Of a stretch of 64,000 bases of DNA, positions 35,437 to 44,920 are shown piece by piece. The position numbers were made by a program, and so were the translations under genes. The notes below the pieces were generated by a model. It saw only the letters and a program-made list of their open reading frames with translations. It searched no databases and was not told the DNA's origin. The DNA comes from Nocardia arthritidis NBRC 100137. Its GTDB lineage: Bacteria; Actinomycetota; Actinomycetes; Mycobacteriales; Mycobacteriaceae. Every line of letters starts with the position of its first letter. Positions within the stretch are counted from its first letter, which is position 1. The stretch spans positions 124,001 to 188,000 of the forward strand of contig NZ_BDBB01000016.1 of assembly GCF_001612765.1 (NCBI RefSeq), written 5' to 3'.

Positions 35437-36549
35437 GTGGTCAGTGAGTACACATCGGCACTCGAGCGGGAAATCCTCGACATGCGCGGGCAACATCAAG
35501 TGTTGCTGGAGACCGGGCGGCAGTGGTCGTTGCGCGCGATGTTCGGCACACCCGACTGGGACATCGTCGATTACTGCCGCGACTTCCGGCCCAACCGGTT
35601 CGGCGAGCAAGCTTGCGCGGAGGTGGAACGTTTCTGCCGCGAGCACGGCATCTGGCTCGAGCGCGCGGGACCGCACTACAACAGCATGACGCCTTACCTG
35701 CACCCCGGCGCCGTCAGCGCCGAGCGGATGACGATCATCGGTCTCTACAACGCGATTCTGTTCTGGCTCAACGACACCGTCGGCCGGGAGAAGTTCGGGC
35801 ACCTGCGCGACGACGAACAGCGCGAGGCGCGGGTGGCGATCGACCGGCTGTGCGTGCTCCTGCGCACCCGTTCGGCCCCCGAGGACGCCACCGCCCTGGA
35901 GACCTCGACGTCGGCGTTCCTCACGATGCTGTCCGCGCTCGCGGACCCGGTCTGGCTCGACCGGTTCGTCGAATCCACCATCGAGCACCTGCGGCCCGCG
36001 ATCCGGGACCAGAACGCCCGGGCTCGCGGCGGGTTGCTCGGAGTGGCGGAGTACATCGATCTGCGGGCACAGGTATCCGGCATGTATCCGGCGATCGCGC
36101 TGTGCGAGTTCGGCCGGGACGACTACCTGCCGTGGGAACGCATCCGGTACGCCGGGCTGGCCGAGGATCTGCACCGGTTGCGGATACTGACCGTGGAGAT
36201 CGGCGCGCTGATGAATGACGTGTTCTCGTTCGAGAAGGAGTGCATCGTCGATCTGGCGGATTTCAATTTGATCCCGGTGGTCCTGCTCAACCATCACGGA
36301 TGGTCACTGGAGGATGCCGTGCAGGGCGCCACCGAGATCGTGCGCGCACGGTTGGCCGAGTTCCGCCAGCTGGGCGCGGTGGCCGCCGGACGCTGCGACC
36401 GCCTGGCCGCGCAGGATGCCGCCTTGGCGGCCACCGTATCGACGCACCTCGCCGATCTGATCGCCTGCGTCCAGGCGACCTGGGTCTGGCAGATCAAGAC
36501 TCTGCGTTACAAAGGTGCGTCGATATTCAGGGAGAACGGGTTGCAATAA
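35437..36549 (+). CDS. Terpene cyclase-like protein with degenerate Asp-rich motif
   Basis: 370 residues from the GTG at 35437, behind GGGAGGGGG. All-helical class I terpene cyclase layout. The NSE metal motif is intact at N260-D261-VF-S264-FEK-E268, and a C-terminal RY pair (R357, Y358) is in place. The first aspartate-rich motif, usually DDxx(x)D, reads N112-D113-T-V-G with no third acid. The enzyme may still cyclise a prenyl diphosphate, or may have a different substrate. No prenyltransferase or P450 adjoins it, so the product cannot be inferred. Confidence 0.75.
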   Translation: MVSEYTSALEREILDMRGQHQVLLETGRQWSLRAMFGTPDWDIVDYCRDFRPNRFGEQACAEVERFCREHGIWLERAGPHYNSMTPYLHPGAVSAERMTIIGLYNAILFWLNDTVGREKFGHLRDDEQREARVAIDRLCVLLRTRSAPEDATALETSTSAFLTMLSALADPVWLDRFVESTIEHLRPAIRDQNARARGGLLGVAEYIDLRAQVSGMYPAIALCEFGRDDYLPWERIRYAGLAEDLHRLRILTVEIGALMNDVFSFEKECIVDLADFNLIPVVLLNHHGWSLEDAVQGATEIVRARLAEFRQLGAVAAGRCDRLAAQDAALAATVSTHLADLIACVQATWVWQIKTLRYKGASIFRENGLQ

Positions 36550-36666
36550 TCCCGCTATCTCGCCATTGCTGGGAATGCTTCCAGGCGGCAGTACTCGACG
36601 GTCTCGAACATCTGTGGATACGATGCGTCGGGGGCTATCTCCGGCCTGAATGGTGAGGGGGTTGCG

Positions 36667-37956
36667 GTGGAACAGATCGAACTCGCCAGGATGGCGAACT
36701 TGTGGTGGCGCGCCCTGCAGGCCGTCGCCGGTGGGTCCGTGTTTGTACCGGACCCCGAGGTCGTGCTGCTCGAGATGGTCGAGGAGCTGGCTTCGGGCCT
36801 GGAGGCCGAACCCTTCGACGCGGGCGTCGGACACCGCGTGGGCGCGGCGCTGGTCTCCGCGGGACTGGTCGGCCCGGCCGTGCCCAGTACGTCCGCCCAG
36901 GTCCTGTACGAGCTGGCCGGACACCGGGCGGCTCCGGAGACCGGACGGCGGCTCGCGGCGCTGCTCGCGGCGGTCGGGCAGGGATACGAAGCTCAGGCGC
37001 GTTCGCACGAGGAAGCGGTGCGCGAGGCACGCCGATCCGACGACGCGCGGTTCCGCGTGGTCTTCGACAACGCCGCGATCGCGATCGCCATCGGCGACAC
37101 CGACGGCACCTTGCTGGACGTCAACCGCGGCTTGGCGGAGATGATCGGGGTGCCCGCCGAAGCCCTGCGCGGGGTGTCGGTCTACGACTTCGCGCACCCC
37201 AGCGACCGCGACGGCATCCGCACGTTGGTGTACGAGAAGCTGGTCCCGGCCGGGCAAGGCACGGTGCGACTGGAACAGCGGATCCGCCGCGCCGACGACA
37301 GCTACGGGTGGGCGTCGTTCGCCATCACCTTCGTCAAGGGCGTCGACGGGCAGGGCGATTACCTGCTCGCGGTCGGTGAGGACGTCACCGAGCAGCACCG
37401 GATGCGCGAGGAGTTGCACCGGCAGGCCCGGCACGACCCGCTGACCGGGCTGCCGAACCGGCGTCACCTCATCGAACGCATCGACGCGATGATCGCCGAC
37501 GCACGCAATGGGGATCGCGCGGGATTGTGTTTCGTCGACATCGACCGCTTCAAACACATCAACGATCGCTACGGTCACGGAACGGGTGACCAGATCTTGA
37601 CCGCGGTCGCCGGGCGCCTGCAGGACAGTGTCCGCGAATCGGGGTGCCTGGTCGCCCGCATCGGCGGTGACGAGTTCGTCGCGCTGATCCCGCCGCCGGC
37701 CAGCGACCATCGAGTGGCCACCGTGGCGAACAGTCTGCTCGAAGCGCTGGTCGATCCCATCACGGCGGGCGACCGGCGACTACGCATGTCGATCAGCATC
37801 GGCGCGGTCGTCACCGCGGTCGCGGGCGCGGACGCCGAATCGCTGCTCGACGCCGCCGACACCGGCCTCTACCGGGCGAAGGCCGACGGTAAGGGGCGGT
37901 GGGTGTTGCACATCCTGGACACCGACACCTCACGCGGTCCGCAACCGGTGTTGTGA
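36667..37956 (+). CDS. PAS-GGDEF diguanylate cyclase
   Basis: 429 residues. A helical N-terminal region (about 1-125) precedes a PAS fold (about 125-245, FRVVFDNAAIAIAIGDTDGT and a PAC tail YLLAVGEDVTEQHR) and a GGDEF domain (about 255-420) with DPLTGLPNRRHLIERI, the FVDIDRFKHIND metal site and an intact GGDEF at 333-337. The product forms c-di-GMP from GTP. No RxxD inhibitory site is present five residues before GGDEF. GTGAGGGGG precedes the GTG start. Confidence 0.92.
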   Translation: MEQIELARMANLWWRALQAVAGGSVFVPDPEVVLLEMVEELASGLEAEPFDAGVGHRVGAALVSAGLVGPAVPSTSAQVLYELAGHRAAPETGRRLAALLAAVGQGYEAQARSHEEAVREARRSDDARFRVVFDNAAIAIAIGDTDGTLLDVNRGLAEMIGVPAEALRGVSVYDFAHPSDRDGIRTLVYEKLVPAGQGTVRLEQRIRRADDSYGWASFAITFVKGVDGQGDYLLAVGEDVTEQHRMREELHRQARHDPLTGLPNRRHLIERIDAMIADARNGDRAGLCFVDIDRFKHINDRYGHGTGDQILTAVAGRLQDSVRESGCLVARIGGDEFVALIPPPASDHRVATVANSLLEALVDPITAGDRRLRMSISIGAVVTAVAGADAESLLDAADTGLYRAKADGKGRWVLHILDTDTSRGPQPVL

Positions 37957-38092
37957 GCCGCGAGAACGATCCGTGGGTGTGGTCCTCGCGATGGGCGATT
38001 CCGGTCTGTGAAGTTACGCGGCCGACGCACCGGACGCGCACCGTGGCCGCAGTGACCGTCGCGGAACTCCGGCAGCCCTTCGCGGGGGGCGT

Positions 38093-41000
38093 TCAGCGCG
38101 CCAGCAACCTGTGCAGGAACCTCGGCGGGACCATCGGCCGCTCGTCGTCCCAACGTCCTTCGCGCAAGTCGTAGTCCAAGTTGTGCAACAGCGACATGAT
38201 CCAGGGCCCCTCGTCCAGTAACGGCCGGATCAGCCCGGCGTCGGCGTATCGGATCACTACCGGGACCAACTCGTCCTTGGCCGATTCGGTCCTTCCCGCC
38301 GCCGCGAGGCAGGAGGCGAGCAACAGTGACGCCTGGGCGGCGGCCCGGGGGCGTCGATCGGCGTCGATGGAATCCCGCAACTGCCGGGCGCGCGCCGACG
38401 CGGCGGCGACCCTTTTGGCGGCTCCGGAACGTAGCAGCATCCGGATCGCGGAATCCTCGCGCAGTTCCGCGGTCATCGTGGCGATACCGCTTTCCCCGGC
38501 CGGTGGCTCGGTGACGTAGCTGGCCGTCAGGCCCAGCCGCACCTGCTCGTTGGCGATGCGGGTGGCCAGCCGTGGCAGCTTCAGCGCGCGCGCCACCTCG
38601 GCGCCTTCGTCCAGCCGGCGCGCGGCGGCCGCCAGGTCACCGCGCAGGGCTTTGATCCGGGCGCCGGTGGCGTAGTTGGCCATCAGGAAGTCGACCGGCC
38701 CGCCCTCGGTGCCGAGCCGGCCCGCTTCGTCCAGCAGGCGCTCGGCGGCGGCGAGCTGGTCGCGTTCGTAGAGCAGCTCGCCGAGCATGGCGCCTGCCAG
38801 GCGAGCGGCGTAGGACCGCGGGCCCGATGACTTGGCGATGTCGAGCGCGGTCTGGAAGCTGCGCTCCGCCTGCCCCATATCGAGCTGTTCGCGTGCCGCG
38901 ACGCCGACCAGGCTGTGGCCGTACACCATGATGAACGTGCTGCGGGTCTGCCGGTAGAACGGTGTGGCCCAGTCGTGCCATTCCCGGGCCCGCTCGAAGT
39001 CGAACCGGCTGAACGCCGTGAACGCGGCCAGGTTCGCGGCTTCGCACAGCACCCACGGCCCCAGCGTGTCGGCCCGGCCCAGGCATTTGCTCACCACGGC
39101 GTCCACACCTTCCGGATGGTCGGCGAACGCGCGCTCCACACACTCGATGAGATCGGCTTCGAGTGCCAGATCGGGGTCGAGGGTCGCAGCCTTGTCCAGC
39201 CCGGCTCGCACCAGCCGTAACGCGGCGTGCGATTCGGTGGGTCTGCGCAGCACCGCGTGGGCCCAGGCGATGGCGATCTGCAGCCGAGGACGCGCGGCGG
39301 CAGCCGCGGGCGGAAGTTTGGCGACCAGTCCGAGAAGCGTCGCGAGGTGCGCGTCTTCCACCAGTGCACGGGATTTCGCCTCGAGGATGTCGACGGCCAT
39401 TTCCCCGTCGTCGCCGGCCAGCGCGTGGTCGATGGCCTCGCTGAGCATCCCGTGGTCGCCGAACCAGGCGGCCGCCGCGCGGTGGAGTTCGGGAACCTGC
39501 TCGGGATGGTCTCGTTCGAGTCGCCTGCGCAGGAACTCCGCGAACAGGTGGTGGTAGCGGAACCAGTCGCCGCTCTCGTCGACGCGGTGCAGGAACAGAT
39601 TGCGGCGTTCGAGGTTCTCCAGCAGGTCCTGCCCGTGCGGCCGCCCGGTCAGGGCCGTGGCCAGGCTGCCCGAGACCCGTTCCGGGAGTGACGTTTTGAG
39701 CAGCACGTCGAGCAGCTCGGGCTCGACGGTGTCCAGCACGTTCTCGGCCAAGTACTCGGCGATGGCGTGATCACGCCCGGACAGGTGGGCGATCAGCGAA
39801 GCCGGATCGGGGTGCTCGCGCAGCGACAGCGACGCCAGCTGCAATGCCGCCGCCCAGCCCTCGGTGTAGTCGCGCAGCTCGGCGCTCTCGGTGTCCGCCA
39901 GGGTGAGCCCGGTCTGCTCGGCGAGGAACGTCCGTGCCTCCTCGGCATCGAAACGCAATGCGGCGGCGTCGATCTCGACCAGCTGGTGGTGCACGCGCAT
40001 GGTGCCGAGCGGCAGGCCCTCGAGCGATCGGCTGGTCAGGATGATCTGCAGGTGCTGCGGCCCCTCCTCGATCAGATAGTGCAGGGCGTCGACGGCGGCG
40101 GGATCGGTGATCCGATCCCAGTCGTCGATCACCAAGGCGAACCGCTCGTCGCGTTCATCGATGGCGTCGACCAGCGTGGTGAGCACGTAGCGTGCGGCGG
40201 CCGCGTCGCCCTCTTCCAGGACCGGCGCCAGGTCGGGGGCCAGCGCCGGGCTCACGCGGTTGAACGCCTCGATCAGATGCGTCAGCAACCAGACGACGTT
40301 GTTGTCGTCACGGTCGACGTTCAACCAGGCCACCACCACTTTCTCGGTCTCGGCGAGACGCTTGGCCCACTGGGCCGCCAACGTGCTCTTACCGAACCCG
40401 GCCGGGGCATGGATGACGGCCAGGCGCGGGCGCGGCTCGGTCTGCAACGCGTCGATCAGGCGCTCGCGCTGGACCAGCGGCCGGGTGGGCATCGCCGGGC
40501 GGAACTTGGTCTCGGGCGTCGGCGGTGTCTTGGGGTGCGGAGTGGAGAACCGCGCGGTGGCGGTCAGCGGCCGCGTACTGAGGTCTTCGGGCGCGGGCTG
40601 ATCGCCGGCGGGCAGGGTCATGTGCTCGACCGGCATGTCGTTGCCGCGCTGGATATCGCGCAGGATCTCGCCGAACGCGGCGGCCGAGGCCGGACGGTCG
40701 GCGGGGTTGTGCGCCATGCTCACCTCGATGGCGGTGGCCACCTCGTCGGGGATGCCGTCGAGCCGCAGATTCGGCAGCGGCTCGGCGGCGATGCGCAGGA
40801 ACTGCGCGACGATCTGCTCGCCGGAGCGGCGCTCGTACGCCGCGTGACCGGTGATCATGGCGAACAGCGTCGCGCCGAGCCCGTAGATATCCGAGGCGAC
40901 CGACGGAACGCCGGAACGCAGCACCTCCGGCGCGGTGAAGGCGGGCGAGCCGGTCACCACTCCCGTGGTGGTCTCGAATCCGCCCTCCACCCGGGCGATC

Positions 41001-41512
41001 CCGAAATCGGTGAGTTGCGGCTCGCCGTAATCGGTCAGCAGGACATTTCCCGGCTTGATGTCGCGGTGCAGGATCCCGGCCCGGTGTGCGGTCTCCAAGG
41101 CTCCGGCCAATTTCACGGTGATCCCGATCGCCTCGGGCACGGGCACAAAACCTTCCCGGCGGATACGGTCCTCCAGCGAACCGCGCGAGTGATACGGCAT
41201 CACGAGGTAGGGCCGTCCGCTGCGGGTGGTCCCCACTTGCAGGATCGGCACGATATTCGGGTGGCCGGACAGCGCGCCCATCGCCTGTTGCTCGCGCAGG
41301 AATCGTTCGACGTTCTCCGGTTCCAGTTCCGGCCGCGCGGTGAGGACCTTGACCGCGACGCTGCGATTCAACGCCCGCTGTCGGCAGCGGTAGACGACAC
41401 CGAATCCGCCCTTGCCGATCACTTCGGGGTCGTCGAGGCCCGCGCCCTCCAGTTCCCGCTCGATACCTGGAGGCCGATCGTGCTGTGTGGCGAACGGGTC
41501 CGAACCGGCCAT
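38093..41512 (-). CDS. pknK: Serine/threonine kinase with STAND ATPase/TPR region (PknK)
   Basis: 1139 residues, near the 1110 of M. tuberculosis PknK. The kinase domain (about 25-290) is complete: G-loop GKGGFG 33-38, K55, catalytic H149-R-D151 with IKPGN, DFG 169-171 and TAPEV. After a Pro/Thr linker a STAND-type ATPase follows (P-loop HAPAGFGKST at 368-377, then FALVIDDWD), and a long helical TPR-like region reaches the end. It resembles the MalT/LuxR regulators but has no C-terminal helix-turn-helix. It probably couples sensing to phosphorylation. The ATG at 41512 starts MAGSDPF. Confidence 0.93.
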   Translation of the reverse strand: MAGSDPFATQHDRPPGIERELEGAGLDDPEVIGKGGFGVVYRCRQRALNRSVAVKVLTARPELEPENVERFLREQQAMGALSGHPNIVPILQVGTTRSGRPYLVMPYHSRGSLEDRIRREGFVPVPEAIGITVKLAGALETAHRAGILHRDIKPGNVLLTDYGEPQLTDFGIARVEGGFETTTGVVTGSPAFTAPEVLRSGVPSVASDIYGLGATLFAMITGHAAYERRSGEQIVAQFLRIAAEPLPNLRLDGIPDEVATAIEVSMAHNPADRPASAAAFGEILRDIQRGNDMPVEHMTLPAGDQPAPEDLSTRPLTATARFSTPHPKTPPTPETKFRPAMPTRPLVQRERLIDALQTEPRPRLAVIHAPAGFGKSTLAAQWAKRLAETEKVVVAWLNVDRDDNNVVWLLTHLIEAFNRVSPALAPDLAPVLEEGDAAAARYVLTTLVDAIDERDERFALVIDDWDRITDPAAVDALHYLIEEGPQHLQIILTSRSLEGLPLGTMRVHHQLVEIDAAALRFDAEEARTFLAEQTGLTLADTESAELRDYTEGWAAALQLASLSLREHPDPASLIAHLSGRDHAIAEYLAENVLDTVEPELLDVLLKTSLPERVSGSLATALTGRPHGQDLLENLERRNLFLHRVDESGDWFRYHHLFAEFLRRRLERDHPEQVPELHRAAAAWFGDHGMLSEAIDHALAGDDGEMAVDILEAKSRALVEDAHLATLLGLVAKLPPAAAAARPRLQIAIAWAHAVLRRPTESHAALRLVRAGLDKAATLDPDLALEADLIECVERAFADHPEGVDAVVSKCLGRADTLGPWVLCEAANLAAFTAFSRFDFERAREWHDWATPFYRQTRSTFIMVYGHSLVGVAAREQLDMGQAERSFQTALDIAKSSGPRSYAARLAGAMLGELLYERDQLAAAERLLDEAGRLGTEGGPVDFLMANYATGARIKALRGDLAAAARRLDEGAEVARALKLPRLATRIANEQVRLGLTASYVTEPPAGESGIATMTAELREDSAIRMLLRSGAAKRVAAASARARQLRDSIDADRRPRAAAQASLLLASCLAAAGRTESAKDELVPVVIRYADAGLIRPLLDEGPWIMSLLHNLDYDLREGRWDDERPMVPPRFLHRLLAR

Positions 41513-41792
41513 GGCCCTGCTCTGCGTCGGATGTCTTCAGTCCTGCGGTAGATACCCAGTTTATGCCCAGCGAACCCTGTCCCTGGTTATTACGTGCGAT
41601 ATAGAAGATCAGGTGGAGAAGTCGCTGCGGAAGTGCGCACCCGTGGGCGCGGGACCATGCGCTTCGGCGGGGCAACATGCATCGCAGACGCGGAAGTCGC
41701 TGTCCGGCGGCCCGTGTCGCCCCGCAAAACCTCCTATCGCGGACGTCGACGCAGCGCTGTCGTGCAGCTATGACGTGTGTCAGAATCCGCGC

Positions 41793-42608
41793 ATGACCAT
41801 CGACGTCTGGGCGCAACATCCGACCCGGCGATTCCTCGCCCACGACATGTTCGCCTCACTGCGGCGGTGGACCGGAGCCGTGATACCGACCGACGAGATC
41901 CCGCTCGAGGTCACCCTTGACGCGATGGACGCCGCGGGCGTCGACCGAGCCCTCATCTCGGCGTGGCACGCGCCGGAAGGCGTCCTCATCTCCAACGACG
42001 AGGTCGCCGCCTGGGTGGCCGAGGCCCCTGAGCGCCTGCTTCCGATCGCGTCGGTGGACCTGCGCAGGCCGATGGAGGCGGTACGGGAACTGCGCCGCCG
42101 CGTGGAGCAGGGGTTCAAGGGGCTGCGCGTGCTTCCGTGGCTGTGGGAACTACCGCCGACCGATCGCCGCTTCTACCCGTTGTTCGCGGCCTGCGTGGAG
42201 CTGGGTGTCCCGTTCTGCACCCAGGTGGGGCACACCGGTCCGCTGCGGCCGTCGGAGACCGGCCGCCCCATCCCGTACATCGATCAGGTGGCGCTCGACT
42301 TCCCGGAGCTGACGATCGTCTGCGGGCACATCGGTTACCCGTGGACCGAGGAGATGATCGCCGTGGCGCGCAAGCACGAGAACGTCGTCATCGACACCTC
42401 GGCGTACACGACGAAACGCGTTCCGGCCGAACTGATCTCCTTTCTGAAGTCCCGTAGCGGTCGCCACAAGGTGCTGTTCGGCACGAACTATCCGATGATC
42501 TTCCCGCAGCACGCGCTCGACGGCCTCGCCGCCCTCGGCCTCGACGACGAGACCCGCGAGCTGTACCTCGACGGCAACGCCCGGCGCGTTTTCGGACTGG
42601 CCGGTTGA
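41793..42608 (+). CDS. Amidohydrolase-2 family protein with altered metal motif
   Basis: 271 residues from the ATG at 41793. The fold of the amidohydrolase-2 (PF04909) family is visible: DVWAQHPTRRFLAHDMF at the start, CTQVGHTGPLRPS, VCGHIGYPWTEE and the terminal LFGTNYPMIFP. The usual HxH of strand 1 is replaced by WAQH and the late Asp of GSDYP by Asn. It may hydrolyse or decarboxylate a small ring compound with an altered metal site. Substrate unknown. The 280 bp upstream hold no gene. Confidence 0.75.
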   Translation: MTIDVWAQHPTRRFLAHDMFASLRRWTGAVIPTDEIPLEVTLDAMDAAGVDRALISAWHAPEGVLISNDEVAAWVAEAPERLLPIASVDLRRPMEAVRELRRRVEQGFKGLRVLPWLWELPPTDRRFYPLFAACVELGVPFCTQVGHTGPLRPSETGRPIPYIDQVALDFPELTIVCGHIGYPWTEEMIAVARKHENVVIDTSAYTTKRVPAELISFLKSRSGRHKVLFGTNYPMIFPQHALDGLAALGLDDETRELYLDGNARRVFGLAG

Positions 42609-42758
42609 CCGAATCGTGCGGCGGCGTGTCGGGTAGGTGCTGGGCGTTGCTCGGGCCATAAGATGCCTCGGCACGCCGGAGTCGACCGGGCCGTCGCGCG
42701 GATCTTCGCGGAATCCATTGTCGGCGTCACCGGTCGGCGCGCATCGTGAGGAGGTCGA

Positions 42759-43139
42759 ATGCTCTGGGTGGTACAGGTGTTCGCCGTCGCGGCCGCTGTG
42801 CTCCATGTCGGCATCTTCGTCATGGAGTCGGTACGGTTCGGCGACCCCAAGGTGTACCAGGGGGTCTTCCGAATTTCCGAAGCCGAACTGCCCTCGGTGC
42901 GGCCATGGGCGTTCAATCAGGGCTTCTACAACCTGTTTCTCGCGGTGACGACACTGGTGGGCGTGGCGATCCTGCGGTCGGCGCCGGAAGCGGGATGGGC
43001 GCTGGTGCTCAGCGGCTGCGGGTCGATGCTGGCCGCCGCGGTGGTGCTGGTGGCACACGACCGCCGGTTCGCCAGAGGCGCTGTGGTGCAGGGAACGCTA
43101 CCGGTGCTGACGTTGCTGGCCGCGGCGACCCAGCTCTGA
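42759..43139 (+). CDS. DUF1304 membrane protein
   Basis: 126 residues, four membrane segments, with HVGIFVMESVRFGDPKVYQG and WAFNQGFYNLFLAVTTLVGV, the DUF1304 pattern. GAGGAGG precedes the ATG. Function unknown. It is a small integral membrane protein found throughout bacteria. Confidence 0.9.
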   Translation: MLWVVQVFAVAAAVLHVGIFVMESVRFGDPKVYQGVFRISEAELPSVRPWAFNQGFYNLFLAVTTLVGVAILRSAPEAGWALVLSGCGSMLAAAVVLVAHDRRFARGAVVQGTLPVLTLLAAATQL

Positions 43140-43598
43140 ACGCGGCTCACGCGCTGAGGATCGGTGCGCCGCTTCGGTATCGGGTGATCGCCCGAAGGAT
43201 TCTCATCGCCCCGCCGCGTCCGGCGGGCGCCATCGGCCCGCCGGTGCCGACCGAAGGTTCGCGGTGGTGGCCGAATTTCGTACTCGCGGGCGGGTGAGCG
43301 ACCCGCGAAGGTGACCACGAGTCGGGAACGAGCGGCGGTGCGCACCATCGCCGATCGGTGTGGAGCGGACTCGACCGAGGAGCCGAAAAAGGTTGCGGCC
43401 GGTCTGCTCTGGGCGTTCGCGCGCCGTCAGGAGCCCTTGACCGCAGAATGCGGACGCAATCTTGCGTTCTTGCATCTGTACGTGCATGATCCAGCTAGCC
43501 TAGTTGTGACAACCGATCCGATGGCCGGGATAACGGAATCGAGAGCCAATTATGTTGGTACAAAGAGCGTTGGTGTCGGGTGAACTCGGGGGGCGCCG
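43140..43598. other. Intergenic region, no gene seen
   Basis: 459 bp with no convincing gene. A 90-codon frame at 43311 has no ribosome binding site, odd composition and no family pattern. The AT-richer stretch at 43530-43590 is a likely promoter for the DUF4254 gene that follows. Confidence 0.4.
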
Positions 43599-44042
43599 AT
43601 GAGCGCGCCGACGGTCGGCGTCTTACCGACCGCACCGCAATTGCTGTGTGCTTTCCAGGGGCGGCGTTTCCAGGACAGGGAACTGCTGCGGTCGGCACAC
43701 GCACTCGCCGAGCTGCATCAGCACCGCGTGCAGGTGTCGGATGCCGCACTCCTAGCCGAAATCGACTGTCGGCGGCGCGAACTCGTCGACGAGATCAACG
43801 ACTGGGTCGCGCAGGAGATCCCGCAGCATCGCAACGGGTCCTCGCTGCACACCGAAAGCCTGGGCGCTGTGGTGGACCGGATGGCGCGTAGCTGGGTGAA
43901 CGCGAATCAGGTCATTCACACCGAGGGCGCGCGCAGCGACAATACCCATAAACATTGGTATCAACTAGCCGAACTGGTCGACGGGTACACTGATCTGGTA
44001 ACCGACGTGGCCGGTGGCCGCCGCCGTTTGCCCGAACAATGA
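43599..44042 (+). CDS. DUF4254 protein (copy 3)
   Basis: 147 residues. It is the most complete DUF4254 of the three: LLRSAHALAELHQHRVQVSD, IDCRRRELVDEINDWVAQEI, HTESLGAVVDRMARSWVNAN and GYTDLVTDVAGGRRRLPEQ. Helical, cytosolic, function unknown. Its codon use appears less biased than its neighbours. No partner gene is coupled to it. Confidence 0.88.
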   Translation: MSAPTVGVLPTAPQLLCAFQGRRFQDRELLRSAHALAELHQHRVQVSDAALLAEIDCRRRELVDEINDWVAQEIPQHRNGSSLHTESLGAVVDRMARSWVNANQVIHTEGARSDNTHKHWYQLAELVDGYTDLVTDVAGGRRRLPEQ

Positions 44043-44241
44043 TTTCGTCGCGACGGTGGTCTCGTCCGCGGTAGTGACACTGCCCCGCAGCGTCACTCGT
44101 CCGAATGGCGATGTCCCGGTGCCGAGTCATCCGACCAGTGGCTTCGGCCGGGCGATTTTGTCGCCGGCACAGTGACGGCGGGCGCAATGGGGCGCCCCGC
44201 CCGGCGTGCCGCGTGGTCGACTGGCGCGGCACGCCCGCCAC

Positions 44242-44877
44242 CTATTCCGCTGCGTGGCAATTATTCGCGACTTGTACGCGGGCGACCACGCGCGCTGCCC
44301 GGCGGGCGCGCCGCCGCCGGAGATAGCGACGGATTCGGCTCGCGCAGAAATACACCAGCGCCAGACCGAGGACGAGCAGAATCGCCGCGATCACCGCGGC
44401 GGCCACAGGGTGGAAAACGGCGAGGGAGACCACCCCGGCGACGGTGACGTCCTCGGCGGTGCTGACCACGATATTGCTGGCGGGCTCCGGGGAGGTGTTG
44501 ACGGCCATCCGCGTTCCGGCTTTCACCAGGTGGCTCATCAGCGCGGCGGTGCCGCCGACCGCGCCCGCCGCGAGTTCCGGCAGCGATCCGTCCTGTCCGG
44601 CCAGCAGCGCGGCGACCACGGCGCCCGCGATCGGCCGCACCACGGTGTGCACCGCGTCCCAGAACGAGTCGAGATAGGGGACCTTGTCCGCCACGGCCTC
44701 GATCAGGAACAACGCCGCCGCCGCGATCAGGACATCGGTGCGCTGCAACGCTTCCGGCACGGAATCGGTGAATCCGAACCGGCCGAAGAGTCCGAGCAAC
44801 AGGACCACCGCGTAGGCGTTCACGCCACTGGCCCAGCCTGCGGTGAAGATCAGAGGTAGTACGGACACCTCGCCCAT
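44242..44877 (-). CDS. DUF4126 membrane protein
   Basis: 211 residues with about five membrane segments: an N-terminal FTAGWASGVNAYAVVLLLGL, the conserved FLIEAVADKVPYLDSFWDAV, a Gly/Ala-rich AVVAALLAGQDG, and a basic Arg-rich tail (RIRRYLRRRRARR). It matches the DUF4126 family of small bacterial membrane proteins with no known function. Confidence 0.88.
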   Translation of the reverse strand: MGEVSVLPLIFTAGWASGVNAYAVVLLLGLFGRFGFTDSVPEALQRTDVLIAAAALFLIEAVADKVPYLDSFWDAVHTVVRPIAGAVVAALLAGQDGSLPELAAGAVGGTAALMSHLVKAGTRMAVNTSPEPASNIVVSTAEDVTVAGVVSLAVFHPVAAAVIAAILLVLGLALVYFCASRIRRYLRRRRARRAARVVARVQVANNCHAAE

Positions 44878-44920
44878 GGTATGGCGAGCGGGCGTTCGGC
44901 GCCGGAGGCGTGATGCGTCG

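Noticed and set aside
39767..41551. Plus-strand 594-codon frame opposite pknK
   Set aside because: Shadow of a very large high-GC gene; no start signal or domain seen.
43311..43583. 90-codon plus-strand frame
   Set aside because: No ribosome binding site, odd composition, and no family pattern.
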